From positions 124,001 to 188,000 of the forward strand of contig CP014769.1 of NCBI GenBank assembly GCA_001596155.1: a stretch of DNA of 64,000 nucleotides, read 5' to 3'. Shown here in pieces: positions 50,386-59,453 of the stretch. The position numbers and the translations under genes were made by a program. Positions within the stretch are counted from its first letter, which is position 1, and each line of letters opens with the position of its first letter. The DNA comes from Hymenobacter psoromatis. Lineage in GTDB: Bacteria > Bacteroidota > Bacteroidia > Cytophagales > Hymenobacteraceae. The notes below the pieces were generated by a model. The model was not told where the DNA came from, did not search any database, and saw only the letters and a program-made list of their open reading frames with translations.

Positions 50386-50763
50386 ATGCACGAAGTATCC
50401 CTCGTTCGCAGCATCATTCGCACCCTCGAAGACGAGTTCGGGGCGGCGGGCGTGGCGCGGGTGCGCGACGTGTATTTGCGCGTGGGGCTGCTCTCGAACG
50501 TGGAGCCGGCCCTGATGCAGAACGCCTTTTGGGCGGTGCAGGCGGCCGAGGGGCGCTACGACCACCTCACGCTGCACGTGGAGGTGCTGCCCATCCTGGT
50601 GGTGTGCGAGCTGTGCGGGCACCAGTCCACGATTACCAACTACCGGTTTGCCTGCGCCGCGTGCGGGCGGCCGACCAAGAACATCACTCAGGGCACCGAA
50701 TTACTCATTCACCAGGTGTCGTTTGAAGAAGAATCCCAACCCGTTAGCCCGTCCCGCCCATGA
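50386..50763 (+). CDS. hypA: Hydrogenase nickel-incorporation protein HypA
   Basis: 125 residues. It begins with the Ni-binding MHEVSLVRSI (His2) and has the zinc site CELCGHQ ... CAACGRP. With HypB it delivers Ni2+ to the large-subunit precursor. Its stop overlaps the hypB start by 4 bp (ATGA), so the two are translationally coupled. Confidence 0.93.
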   Translation: MHEVSLVRSIIRTLEDEFGAAGVARVRDVYLRVGLLSNVEPALMQNAFWAVQAAEGRYDHLTLHVEVLPILVVCELCGHQSTITNYRFACAACGRPTKNITQGTELLIHQVSFEEESQPVSPSRP

Positions 50764-51485
50764 ATATGCCCAAATCGAACCAGGCCCCGCTGGGCAAGGT
50801 GCAAATCGAGGAAACCTCGCTGCACCTGCTGAAGATGAACGACTTCATCGCCAAGGCCATCCGCGACCGGCTGACGGCCAATAACACGCTGGTTATCAAC
50901 ATCTGCTCGGGGCCGGGTAGCGGCAAAACCAGTCTGCTCCAGGAAACCGCCCGCCGCCTGAAGGACCAGCTGAAGCTATCCGTGCTGGTGGGCGACCTGG
51001 AAACCGAGCGCGATGCCGACCGCATCCGCGAGGCCGGCATCGACAGCCTGCAAATAGTAACCGGCGGCACCTGCCACCTGGAGGCGCAAATGGTGTTTCA
51101 GGCCCTCGACCACATCGACCTGCAAGGGGTTGATATTCTGTTTATTGAGAACGTGGGCAACCTGGTTTGCCCGGCCTCCTTCGACCTTGGCGAGGACTAC
51201 CGGGTAGTGCTGCTGGCCACCACCGAGGGCGACGATAAGCCCAAGAAATACCCGCGGATGTTCGTCACGAGCGAGTTGCTGGTCATCTCCAAGTCCGATT
51301 TGCTGCCCTACCTGCCGTTTTCGGTGGAAGCCGCCACCCAGGATGCCCGCGACTGCAACCCCACCATCGAGGTGCTGACGCTTTCCAGCTACAAGGGCGC
51401 GGGCATGGAAGCCTGGTGCGAGTGGCTGCTGGCCAGACTCGCCGAGAAAAAAGCCGCCGCTCATTCTGAACCCCAACTCGCGTGA
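50760..51485 (+). CDS. hypB: Hydrogenase nickel GTPase HypB
   Basis: 241 residues. P-loop GPGSGKTSLLQE near residue 57, GDLETERDADRIR, the metal site GGTCHLEAQM, and the base-recognition ISKSD. The His-rich nickel-storage stretch found in some HypB proteins is absent, so nickel buffering may rely on another protein. GTP hydrolysis drives Ni transfer with HypA. Its stop overlaps the hypF start. Confidence 0.93.
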   Translation: MNMPKSNQAPLGKVQIEETSLHLLKMNDFIAKAIRDRLTANNTLVINICSGPGSGKTSLLQETARRLKDQLKLSVLVGDLETERDADRIREAGIDSLQIVTGGTCHLEAQMVFQALDHIDLQGVDILFIENVGNLVCPASFDLGEDYRVVLLATTEGDDKPKKYPRMFVTSELLVISKSDLLPYLPFSVEAATQDARDCNPTIEVLTLSSYKGAGMEAWCEWLLARLAEKKAAAHSEPQLA

Positions 51486-53884
51486 AAACCCACCACGTCC
51501 ATTTGCGGGGCCGGGTGCAGGGCGTGGGGTTTCGGCCCTTCGTGTTCCGCTTGGCGCGGGCGTTGGGCCTGTGCGGCACCGTGAGCAACGGCGCGGATGG
51601 CGTGCATATTCACCTGCAAGCCGCCGACGACGTGGCCGCCGATTTCCTGGCTCGCGTGCGGGCCGAGGCCCCGCCGCTGGCCCGCGTAACGGCCGCCACG
51701 GTGGCCGTGTGCGACCAGCCGCCGTTCGCCGGTTTCACCATCATCGAAAGCACCGCCGATGCCCGCGCCGCCCTCTGGCTCACGCCCGATTTGGCAATGT
51801 GCGCCGCCTGCCGCGCCGAGCTGCACGACCCGGAAAATCGCCGTTTCGGCTACGCCTTCATCACCTGCACCGACTGCGGCCCGCGCTACTCCATCGCCCG
51901 CCAGTTGCCCTTCGACCGGGCCGTGACCAGCATGGCCGATTTCCCGCCCTGCGCCGCCTGCCAGGCTGAATACCACGACCCCGCCAACCGCCGCTTCTAC
52001 GCCCAAACCATTTCCTGCCCCGCCTGCGGCCCCGCGCTGCACGGCTGGGAGGGCGAAAACCCCCTGCCGCCCGGCCAGGAGCTGGCCCGCGTGCAAGCCT
52101 TATTAGAAGCCGGCCAAACCGTGGCCGTGAAGGGCATCGGCGGCTACCTGCTGCTCTGCGATGCCACCAATGCCGCCGCCGTGCAGCGCCTGCGCCTGCG
52201 CAAGCACCGCCCCGGTAAGCCCTTCGCCCTGCTCTACCCCGATGCGGAAACCCTGCGCACCGACTGCCACCTGCACCCCGACGAGCTGGCCGAGCTAACC
52301 AGTCCGGCCGCGCCTATCGTGCTGCTAGCCGTGCGCGAAAACCCCGCCTCGGGCGTGGCGCTGGCCGCCGTGGCCCCGCGCCTGCGCCAGCTGGGAGCCA
52401 TGCTGCCCAACGCCCCGCTGCTGGACCTGCTGGCCCGCCGATTTGGCCGCCCGCTGGTGGCCACAAGCGGCAACCTCAGCGGCAGCCCCATTGCCTACGA
52501 CGATGCCACCGCCCGCGCCACGCTGGCCCCGGTAGCCGATGCGTTCCTGGGGCACGACTGCGCCATTGTGGTGCCGCAGGATGATTCGGTGGTGCGGTTC
52601 ACGGCCCGGCACCGCCAGCGGATTCTGCTGCGGCGGGGTAGGGGCCTGGCTCCCTCAGTGCCTATGATAGAAAATTCTGAAAATCAGAAATTTAACCCAC
52701 CAACCACGCTGGCTTTTGGGGCTTCGCTGAAAAGCACGTTTGCCCTCTCGGTGCCGGGCTACGTGTACTTGAGCCAGTACGTGGGCGACCTGGAGAGCTT
52801 CGACACGCAGGAGAGTTTCCGGCACGGGCTGGCTCATTTCCAGCGTCTGTTTCGTCAGCCCCCCGCGCAGCTACGCGCCGATGCCCACGCCGGCTACTTC
52901 TCCACGCAGCTCGCCACAGAATTGGCCGCCGACTGGCAGGCCCCCGTGCAGCTTATCCAGCACCACGCCGCCCACCTGGCCGCCGTGCTGGCCGAGCACG
53001 CGCCGAATGCCGAGCCCACGCTAGGCATCATCTGGGACGGCACCGGCTACGGCACCGACGGTCACATCTGGGGCGGCGAGTTTCTGCGGAGCCCGGCGGG
53101 CCAAGGCCCGCCGCGCGTGGCGCATTTTACCTATTTCGACGCGCTGCTGGGCGACAAGATGCCCCGCGAGCCGCGCTTATCTGCCTTCTCCCTGGCCCGC
53201 CACCTGCGCGGCGGCGACGCAGTGCTACGCCCCAAATTCAGCGCCCGCGAATACGATTTATACACTAGGCTGCTGGCCCAGAACAAGGTCAAAACCAGCA
53301 GCGTCGGCCGCCTCTTCGATGCCGTGGCGGCCGTGCTGGGCTTGGCCGACGCAGTGAGCTACGAGGGGGAGGCCGCGTTGCTACTCGAAACCCTGGCCGC
53401 TGATTATGCGGCGCGGCATGGCTACGCCTGGGAGCAACCGTACCTGGCAGAATGGGAGGGCGTCGGCAACGTGCCCACGCCCATTCTCATGCAGGAAATT
53501 CTGGATGACGTGGCCGCCGCAAAACCGGTCGGCTGGGTTGCCGCCCGCTTCCACCATTCGCTGGTCAGCATCGTGCGCAAAACCGCCGAAGCGCAGCAGC
53601 TCAAGCGACTGGCATTCAGCGGCGGCGTATTCCAGAATGCGTTGCTGGTGGACTTGCTGATTGATAGATTATCAAGTGGTTTTGAGCTGTTATTTCACTG
53701 GGAGCTGGCCCCCAATGACGAGTGCATTGCCTTCGGGCAGCTGTTTGCGGAGCCGTGTCATTCACCCGAACAAAAAACAGAACGTCATGCTCATCTGGCG
53801 TCCGCTTGTCGAAGCATCTTTACCGCTTCGTTGAATGAACCTGACGAAGCGGTAGAGATGCTTCGACAAGCGGACGCCAGATGA
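51482..53884 (+). CDS. hypF: Carbamoyltransferase HypF with repeat-derived C-terminal tail
   Basis: 800 residues from GTG 51482 (overlapping the hypB stop). Domains: acylphosphatase (VHLRGRVQGVGFRPFVFRLA), two zinc fingers (MCAACRAELHD ... CTDCGP and CAACQAEYHD ... CPACGP), YrdC-like domain (VAVKGIGGYLLLCDATN) and Kae1-like domain (VQLIQHHAAHLAAVLAEH, WDGTGYGTDGHIWGGEF). It makes thiocarbamate on HypE from carbamoyl phosphate and ATP, the source of the CN ligands. The normal protein ends near FGQLFAEP (about residue 758); the last 38 codons or so read through a REP-like palindrome and are unlike HypF. Confidence 0.92.
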   Translation: MKTHHVHLRGRVQGVGFRPFVFRLARALGLCGTVSNGADGVHIHLQAADDVAADFLARVRAEAPPLARVTAATVAVCDQPPFAGFTIIESTADARAALWLTPDLAMCAACRAELHDPENRRFGYAFITCTDCGPRYSIARQLPFDRAVTSMADFPPCAACQAEYHDPANRRFYAQTISCPACGPALHGWEGENPLPPGQELARVQALLEAGQTVAVKGIGGYLLLCDATNAAAVQRLRLRKHRPGKPFALLYPDAETLRTDCHLHPDELAELTSPAAPIVLLAVRENPASGVALAAVAPRLRQLGAMLPNAPLLDLLARRFGRPLVATSGNLSGSPIAYDDATARATLAPVADAFLGHDCAIVVPQDDSVVRFTARHRQRILLRRGRGLAPSVPMIENSENQKFNPPTTLAFGASLKSTFALSVPGYVYLSQYVGDLESFDTQESFRHGLAHFQRLFRQPPAQLRADAHAGYFSTQLATELAADWQAPVQLIQHHAAHLAAVLAEHAPNAEPTLGIIWDGTGYGTDGHIWGGEFLRSPAGQGPPRVAHFTYFDALLGDKMPREPRLSAFSLARHLRGGDAVLRPKFSAREYDLYTRLLAQNKVKTSSVGRLFDAVAAVLGLADAVSYEGEAALLLETLAADYAARHGYAWEQPYLAEWEGVGNVPTPILMQEILDDVAAAKPVGWVAARFHHSLVSIVRKTAEAQQLKRLAFSGGVFQNALLVDLLIDRLSSGFELLFHWELAPNDECIAFGQLFAEPCHSPEQKTERHAHLASACRSIFTASLNEPDEAVEMLRQADAR

Positions 53885-53903
53885 GCATGACGTTCTGTTT
53901 TTT
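53772..53903. repeat. Long REP-like palindrome overlapping the end of hypF
   Basis: Near-perfect 48-bp arms (AAAAAACAGAACGTCATGCT... and its complement) with an inner TACCGCTTCG/CGAAGCGGTA pair; total 132 bp. It is the full-length form of the CGTCATGC palindromes at 27241, 29385 and 41843. The arms end in A6/T6, so it could also act as a terminator or mRNA-stabilising stem between hypF and hypC. Confidence 0.8.
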
Positions 53904-53938
53904 GCCTTATTTTCCACTGCCTAAAACCACTATCCACC

Positions 53939-54211
53939 ATGTGTTTAGCAATTCCCGGTAAGATAAAATCCATCGAGCTGCAATACGGCGGGCTGGTCCG
54001 CATGGCGAAGGTGGAGTTCGGCGGTATCGTCAAAGAAGCCAGCCTGGACATGGTGCCGCACGCCAAAATCGGCGACTACGTGCTGGTACACGTGGGCGTG
54101 GCCATCACCATCGTGGACGAGGAGGAAGCCGCCAAATCCTTCGCCTACCTGCGCGAAATCGGGGAGCTGGATGAGCTGGTGGCCGGCAGCCAAATCGATA
54201 GACCCTACTAG
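53939..54211 (+). CDS. hypC: Hydrogenase maturation chaperone HypC
   Basis: 90 residues starting with the invariant MCLAIPGKI; Cys2 carries the Fe(CN)2CO unit after Met removal. It binds HypD during assembly and hands the iron group to the large subunit. It is separated from hypF by the palindrome and ends 2 bp before hypD. Confidence 0.94.
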   Translation: MCLAIPGKIKSIELQYGGLVRMAKVEFGGIVKEASLDMVPHAKIGDYVLVHVGVAITIVDEEEAAKSFAYLREIGELDELVAGSQIDRPY

Positions 54212-54213
54212 CC

Positions 54214-55317
54214 ATGAAATACCTATCCGAATACCGCGCCCCCGAGCTGGTCGAGCAGTACCTCGCCGAGCTGCACCGCACCGCCACCCGCCCCTGGACC
54301 ATCATGGAAGTGTGCGGCGGCCAGACGCATAGCCTGGTTAAAAACGGCATTATCAGCCTGTTGCCCGAGAACGTGCGCATGGTGCATGGCCCCGGCTGCC
54401 CGGTGTGCGTCACGCCGCTGCACCTCATCGACAAGGCCGTGTACCTGGCCGAGATGTGCGGGGTCATCCTGTGCTCCTACGGCGACATGGTGCGCGTGCC
54501 CGGCTCCAAACGCAGCTTGCTCGAAGCCAAGGCCAACGGGGCCGACGTGCGCATCCTGTACTCACCGCTGGAGGCCGTGCAGATTGCACAGCAAAACCCT
54601 GACCAGCAGGTTGTTTTCTTCGCCGTGGGCTTTGAAACCACCGCCCCCGCCAATGCCCTTTCGGTGGTCCACGCGCGGCGGCTGGGGCTCACCAATTATG
54701 CCATTCTGGCCTCGCACGTGCTGGTGCCCCCGGCGATGGAAGCCGTGCTGGACGACCCCGAAACCAACATTCAGGGCTTTCTGGCGGCCGGCCACGTCTG
54801 CACCATCATGGGCGTGTACGACTACGTGCCGCTGGTGCAGAAGTACCAGGTACCCATCGTGGTAACCGGCTTCGAGCCCGTCGATTTGCTCCAGGGAATC
54901 CTGATGACCGTGCGCCAATTGGAGCGCGGCGAGGCCCGGCTCGAAAACCAGTACACCCGCGTGGTGAGCGACGACGGCAACCCCGATGCCCGCCGCGTCA
55001 TCGAAGAAGTATTCGAGGTGACGGACCGCGAGTGGCGCGGCATCGGCAACATCCCCCGCAGCGGCTGGGAAGTGCGCCCCGAGCTGGCTCAATTTGATGC
55101 CAACCGCAAGTTTGACGTGGCTATCGCCAAGGCCCCTGAATGCGCCGATTGCATCGCCGGGCAAGTCCTCAAGGGCATCAAAAAACCCAATGAGTGCAGC
55201 CAGTTCGGCAAGCGCTGCACGCCGCTCAATCCACTGGGCGCGCCGATGGTGTCGTCGGAGGGCGCGTGCGCGGCTTATTATCATTTTTCGCAGGCGGCGG
55301 TGCCGGTTTCTGCTTGA
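54214..55317 (+). CDS. hypD: Hydrogenase maturation protein HypD
   Basis: 367 residues. Conserved blocks: [34 protein letters not shown] (redox cysteines), [26 protein letters not shown], and a C-terminal 4Fe-4S region ([39 protein letters not shown]). It is the scaffold where Fe(CN)2CO is built with HypC and HypE. A palindromic repeat (55325-55486) separates it from hypE. Confidence 0.94.
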   Translation: MKYLSEYRAPELVEQYLAELHRTATRPWTIMEVCGGQTHSLVKNGIISLLPENVRMVHGPGCPVCVTPLHLIDKAVYLAEMCGVILCSYGDMVRVPGSKRSLLEAKANGADVRILYSPLEAVQIAQQNPDQQVVFFAVGFETTAPANALSVVHARRLGLTNYAILASHVLVPPAMEAVLDDPETNIQGFLAAGHVCTIMGVYDYVPLVQKYQVPIVVTGFEPVDLLQGILMTVRQLERGEARLENQYTRVVSDDGNPDARRVIEEVFEVTDREWRGIGNIPRSGWEVRPELAQFDANRKFDVAIAKAPECADCIAGQVLKGIKKPNECSQFGKRCTPLNPLGAPMVSSEGACAAYYHFSQAAVPVSA

Positions 55318-55324
55318 TTGTACT

Positions 55325-55486
55325 GCGCAAACGGAGCGCCTCACCCCCCTACCCCCTCTCCGAAAAGGAGAGGGGGAGCCTGACGATTTCCCAATAAAAG
55401 CGTCCGTTTGCCGACGGTCAGCTCCCCTCTCCTTTTCGGAGAGGGGGCCGGCCCCAAAGGGGTCTCGTGAGGCGCTCCGTTCGCGC
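55325..55486. repeat. Composite palindromic repeat between hypD and hypE
   Basis: Outer arms GCGCAAACGGAGCGCCTCAC (55325-55344) and its complement with one mismatch (55467-55486). Inside are two self-complementary CCCCTCTCCG-AAAAGGAGAGGGG hairpins in opposite orientation. A related CCCTCTCC/GGAGAGGG element lies at 63576-63732. It probably gives a strongly folded mRNA segment in the middle of the operon. Confidence 0.7.
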
Positions 55487-55533
55487 AATTAAACCGATTC
55501 TCTACCCTAACCGCCCATTACTACCCCCTCTCC

Positions 55534-56571
55534 ATGAACCTTTCCTGCCCCATGCCCGTGCTGGATTTTGACGTGATAACGCTGGGCCACGGCGGCGGGG
55601 GCATCCTCACGCACCGGCTACTGGAATCCGGTGTATTCAGCCTCTTCAAAAACGACCTGCTGGACGAGCGCCACGACGGGGCCATTTTCGAGCTGACCGG
55701 CCGCGTGGCTTTTTCCACCGATAGCTACGTGGTATCGCCCATTTTCTTCCCCGGCGGCAACATCGGCGAGCTGGCCGTGAACGGCACCGTGAACGACCTA
55801 GCCATGTGCGGGGCCATTCCTAAATACCTCTCGCTCAGCTTTATTCTCGAAGAAGGCTTGCCGATGACCGAGTTCTGGGACATCCTGGTGAGCATCCGCG
55901 ACGCGGCCCGACGGGCGGGTGTGCAGATTGTAACCGGCGACACCAAAGTGGTGGAAAAGGGCAAGGGCGATGGCATTTTTATCAATACGTCCGGCATCGG
56001 CCACGTCCACCCGCAGGCCCGGATTGCCAGCCGCCACGTGCGGGCCGGCGACAAAATCGTAGTGTCGGGTTACGTGGCTACCCACGGCATCGCCATTATG
56101 AGCGTGCGCACCGGCCTCACCTTTGAAACCGATTTGGTGAGCGACACCGCCAACCTCAACCACACCGTGGCCGCCCTGCTCGATGAGTTCGGCGAGCAAA
56201 TTCACCTGCTGCGCGACCCCACCCGCGGCGGCGTGGCCACCGTGCTCAACGAAATTGCCCAGGATTGTAGCCTCGGCGTAACGTTGGCCCAGGATGCCAT
56301 TCCCGTGCTCGACGACGTGCAAAGTGCCTGCGAACTCCTCGGCCTCGACCCGCTCTACGTGGCTAACGAGGGCGTTTTCCTGACCGTAGTGGCCGCCGAA
56401 GCCGCCGATGCCCTGGTGGCGAAGCTGCGCGAGCTGCCGCACGGCGCGGATGCCGCCATCATCGGCGAAGTGGTGGCGGAGCACCCGCGCCAGGTGGTGC
56501 TGCACAGCCGCATCGGCGGGCGGCGCGTGGTGAGTATGCTGGTGGGCGAGCAGTTGCCGCGCATTTGTTAA
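55534..56571 (+). CDS. hypE: Hydrogenase maturation protein HypE
   Basis: 345 residues. AIR-synthase-like fold: VITLGHGGGGILTHRLLESG, TDSYVVSPIFFPGG, DPTRGGVATVLNEIA. The C-terminus ends in PRIC, with Cys as last residue, as required for thiocarbamate and then thiocyanate formation. It dehydrates the carbamoyl group received from HypF. ATG 55534 is used; ATG 55552 is possible. It is followed 12 bp later by the NHL gene. Confidence 0.94.
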   Translation: MNLSCPMPVLDFDVITLGHGGGGILTHRLLESGVFSLFKNDLLDERHDGAIFELTGRVAFSTDSYVVSPIFFPGGNIGELAVNGTVNDLAMCGAIPKYLSLSFILEEGLPMTEFWDILVSIRDAARRAGVQIVTGDTKVVEKGKGDGIFINTSGIGHVHPQARIASRHVRAGDKIVVSGYVATHGIAIMSVRTGLTFETDLVSDTANLNHTVAALLDEFGEQIHLLRDPTRGGVATVLNEIAQDCSLGVTLAQDAIPVLDDVQSACELLGLDPLYVANEGVFLTVVAAEAADALVAKLRELPHGADAAIIGEVVAEHPRQVVLHSRIGGRRVVSMLVGEQLPRIC

Positions 56572-56583
56572 GCCCTCGCCCCA

Positions 56584-57756
56584 ATGGAAACCCTCAACGT
56601 TTCGCTCTCCAATAACCCGAACGCGGCCGCGGTGGCCGGCGCGGGCGCGTCGAGCCCCGTGGCGTCGCTGCCGGGCCGGCCGCCGCTGGTAATGGGTGCG
56701 CAGGTGTTTCGGGGCGACGCGGGCAACCCGTTGCTGGCCCCGCGCGGCGTGTGGCTGACGGGCCAGCGCCTGCTGGTGGCCGATACGGGCCAGAACCGCG
56801 TGTTTATCTGGAACCAACTGCCAACCAGCGAGTTTGCCGCGCCCGACGTGGTGCTGGGCCAATTGGAGCTGCTCGCTACCGGCCGCAATTCCGGCCACCA
56901 GGCGGCGGCGGGCACGCTGCATTATCCGTCGGGTCTGTGGTCGGATGGCACGCGCCTGCTCATCGCCGATGCCTGGAACCACCGCGTGCTCATCTGGCAC
57001 ACGTTTCCGACGCGGCACGGCCAGCCGGCCGATGTGGTGGTGGGCCAGGCCGATTTTCACGGCAGCCAGCCCAATGAAAAAGGTATTGGCAGCCTACCCA
57101 CCGCCACCAGTCTCAACTGGCCCTACGGCGTATTTTCCGACGGTCAGCGCCTCTGGATTGCCGATACTGGCAACCGCCGCGTGCTCTGCTACCACCAGAT
57201 TCCGACCCAAAACCACGCCGCCGCCGATGCCGTCATCGGTAAAGATTCCTTTACTGGGCGCGACTACGAAAGCGCCCAGCCCGTGTGGCCCTACGCCGTG
57301 CGCGTGAGCCCCGCCGGCCAGTTGCTCATCGCCGATACGCAGTACTACCGCGCCCTGCTCTGGCACGACTGGCGCACCGCCCCGCACCAGCCGGCCGACG
57401 TGCTCATCGGCCAGCCCGATTTTGAGGCCAACGGCCAGAACCAGTACCGCCTCTACCCCGAAGCCAACACGCTGAGCTGGGTGTACGATGCCTTTTTCCA
57501 CCAAAACCAACTCCTCATCGCCGACACCGGCAACAGCCGCCTGCTCTGGTTCGACCAGGTGCCCACCGCCAACAACGCCGCCGCCGATAACCTGCTCGGC
57601 CACGCCGATTTTGGCATTAGCAGCGAAAACGCTACCACCCGCTTCGGCACCGACCGGCAGCTGTACTGGCCCTTTTCGCTCTGCGCCGAGGACCGGAATC
57701 TGGCCGTGGCCGATACCGGCAACCACCGCATTATTCTGTACAAGCTGCCCGAATAA
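56584..57756 (+). CDS. NHL-repeat beta-propeller protein of the hydrogenase locus
   Basis: 390 residues with six NHL repeats, each closing with a (V/I)ADTGN(H/R)R-type strand: VADTGQNRVFIWN, IADAWNHRVLIWH, IADTGNRRVLCYH, IADTQYYRALLWH, IADTGNSRLLWFD and VADTGNHRIILYK. No signal peptide, so cytoplasmic. NHL propellers mediate protein or RNA contacts; genes of this kind are found next to group 2a hydrogenases elsewhere, which supports a dedicated role in assembly or electron transfer, though unproven. Same strand, 12 bp after hypE and 11 bp before the permease. Confidence 0.83.
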   Translation: METLNVSLSNNPNAAAVAGAGASSPVASLPGRPPLVMGAQVFRGDAGNPLLAPRGVWLTGQRLLVADTGQNRVFIWNQLPTSEFAAPDVVLGQLELLATGRNSGHQAAAGTLHYPSGLWSDGTRLLIADAWNHRVLIWHTFPTRHGQPADVVVGQADFHGSQPNEKGIGSLPTATSLNWPYGVFSDGQRLWIADTGNRRVLCYHQIPTQNHAAADAVIGKDSFTGRDYESAQPVWPYAVRVSPAGQLLIADTQYYRALLWHDWRTAPHQPADVLIGQPDFEANGQNQYRLYPEANTLSWVYDAFFHQNQLLIADTGNSRLLWFDQVPTANNAAADNLLGHADFGISSENATTRFGTDRQLYWPFSLCAEDRNLAVADTGNHRIILYKLPE

Positions 57757-57767
57757 ACGCACGTCTC

Positions 57768-58397
57768 ATGCACGAATTTATGAATGCTGCCTTTCCCGTT
57801 GTCGTGGCCGCCGTGGCCGGTTTCTCGCACGCCTTTGAGGCCGACCACCTGGTGGCGGTGAGCAACATCGTGACGCGCCGCACCACGTCGCTGGCCGCCA
57901 TCAAGGACGGCGTGTTGTGGGGCCTGGGACACACGTCCACCATTCTGTTGGTGGCGCTGGTGTTCCTGCTGGGGCGGCTGGTGCTGCACCTGGGGCCCTT
58001 CCGCTACCTCGAAGCCAGCGTGGGCCTGCTGCTAGTGGGGCTGGGCGGGGGGCGGCTCTGGCGCATTCTGCACGCCCAAAGTCCCGGCCACGCGCACCCG
58101 GAACCGGCTTTTTCGCTGGCCTACGGCGTGGGCATGGTGCATGGCCTGGCGGGCAGCGGGGCGCTGCTGCTTTCGGTGCTGACGCAAATAAAAAGCGGCT
58201 GGGACAGCATCGGCTACCTGCTCATTTTCGGCGCGGGTTCGGTGGTGGGCATGATGGTGGCGGCCGGCGTGTTCAGCCTGCCCTTCTCGGTGGCGCTGTT
58301 GCAAAGCAGCAGGCTGCGCACGGGCCTCACGGTGTTGTCGTCGGTGGTGTGCGTGGGCCTGGGCCTGAAAGTGTTGCACCAAAATCTGCTTCCCTAA
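57768..58397 (+). CDS. Nickel permease, NicO/UreH-like
   Basis: 209 residues, about six membrane helices. The metal signature GFSHAFEADHLVAVSNIVTR resembles the HxxxxDH motif of NiCoT/HupE-UreH transporters, with a second signature GLGHTSTILLVALV. It would import Ni2+ for the hydrogenase. It is co-transcribed with the hyp genes. A specificity for Co2+ cannot be excluded, but the context favours nickel. Confidence 0.8.
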   Translation: MHEFMNAAFPVVVAAVAGFSHAFEADHLVAVSNIVTRRTTSLAAIKDGVLWGLGHTSTILLVALVFLLGRLVLHLGPFRYLEASVGLLLVGLGGGRLWRILHAQSPGHAHPEPAFSLAYGVGMVHGLAGSGALLLSVLTQIKSGWDSIGYLLIFGAGSVVGMMVAAGVFSLPFSVALLQSSRLRTGLTVLSSVVCVGLGLKVLHQNLLP

Positions 58398-58398
58398 C

Positions 58399-58626
58399 GT
58401 GGAAAACGCCCCCCAAACCTACCCCGAGGCCGATTTCGTGGCATATGCCTTCACCCATATGGGCATTGCAATAGCGAAGCGCGACGGCCGTATTTTCGAG
58501 TTGGCCAACGGCTTCGTGGTCGAAGTCGAAAGCAAGGACCTCTACCGCCTCTCGCACGAGGGCTGGGTCATCTCGCCCTTCGACGACATCGAAAAGCTGT
58601 GCGCCTTCATCGAGCGCAACTCGTAG
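58399..58626 (+). CDS. Small hypothetical protein, end of hydrogenase operon
   Basis: 75 residues from a GTG one base after the permease stop. The sequence YPEADFVAYAFTHMGIAIAK, then NGFVVEVESKDLYRLSHEGW and IEKLCAFIERNS suggests a compact alpha/beta protein; no family recognised. The tight spacing supports co-expression with the permease. No terminator was evident in 58627-58730. Confidence 0.65.
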   Translation: MENAPQTYPEADFVAYAFTHMGIAIAKRDGRIFELANGFVVEVESKDLYRLSHEGWVISPFDDIEKLCAFIERNS

Positions 58627-58730
58627 CTGAGCGGGTGCGCGTGGGCCGCCACCCGTTGCTACGCACCGCCCGCTACGTGCTAAATCCCTTTCGCATCGCA
58701 GCCGGTTGAGGCCGTTGACAGCGGGCCGCT

Positions 58731-59453
58731 TCACGTGGATTGCTTGGGAATATAACCAAAAAATGCTATCCAATTACGTATCGTTTCTACCAGCTTATAA
58801 ACTTGAGTACTGGGATTTGTATTGAGCAACTCCTTACCTATATGTGCTAAAGCTAGTACTTTGGCGCGATAGATAGCATCCTGTTCACTACCAACTTGCA
58901 TCACGGCATCTACAATATCCTTCTTGCCGTGAATATACTGAAAGGTGCTGAAAGCATCGTGCTTTCGTACTTCCTGTTCCAATTGCGCGTAAATAGTGGC
59001 GCGTGGAATAGCTTCGTCGTGGCTTACATCGGCTAAGTGTAGAAGCAGCCATAATTCAAACACTTCGTTGCTGAAGGCAAGTTGAAATTTATTATCGGCG
59101 GCCAATTTTAATGCCGCATGGAATCTGGCTTTTTTGCCGGGTGATAAGTCTGCGTCGTCCTTGTCGAACACCACCCAAGTTTCGTCCACTGTTCGGTTGA
59201 ACTCCTCCGCCAGTTGGTCACGCTCGGTGCAGGCTCGCTCTACTACACCCTGCGGGTCGAGGCCGGCACCTACGGGACGCAGATACATAGTTTCAGGCGG
59301 AATATCCTGTTCAAATTTGCCAAAATAGTATGGCTCGGTTTGGCCATCCTCGCACACAATCAGGAACAGGTATTGATACCGCCGATGACGGATAGGGCGC
59401 TCAATTTCTGTCCGGGCACTTTTGCCTGCCCTTACGCTTCCTGCTTTGGCCAC
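58731..59453 (-). CDS. rloB: RloB-like protein (AbiLii-like, putative nuclease partner)
   Basis: 240 residues. The RloB pattern is clear: YLFLIVCEDGQTEPYYFGKF (the E-G-x-T-E motif) at about 29-48, WVVFDKDDAD with acidic residues, and FSNEVFELWLLLHL (about 130-143). The acidic motifs recall TOPRIM-type metal sites. RloB always pairs with the RloA ATPase; in Lactococcus the homologous AbiLi-AbiLii pair aborts phage infection. Its start overlaps the end of rloA by 22 bp. The gene is clearly AT-richer than the flanking operons, a sign of transfer. Confidence 0.82.
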   Translation of the reverse strand: MAKAGSVRAGKSARTEIERPIRHRRYQYLFLIVCEDGQTEPYYFGKFEQDIPPETMYLRPVGAGLDPQGVVERACTERDQLAEEFNRTVDETWVVFDKDDADLSPGKKARFHAALKLAADNKFQLAFSNEVFELWLLLHLADVSHDEAIPRATIYAQLEQEVRKHDAFSTFQYIHGKKDIVDAVMQVGSEQDAIYRAKVLALAHIGKELLNTNPSTQVYKLVETIRNWIAFFGYIPKQST

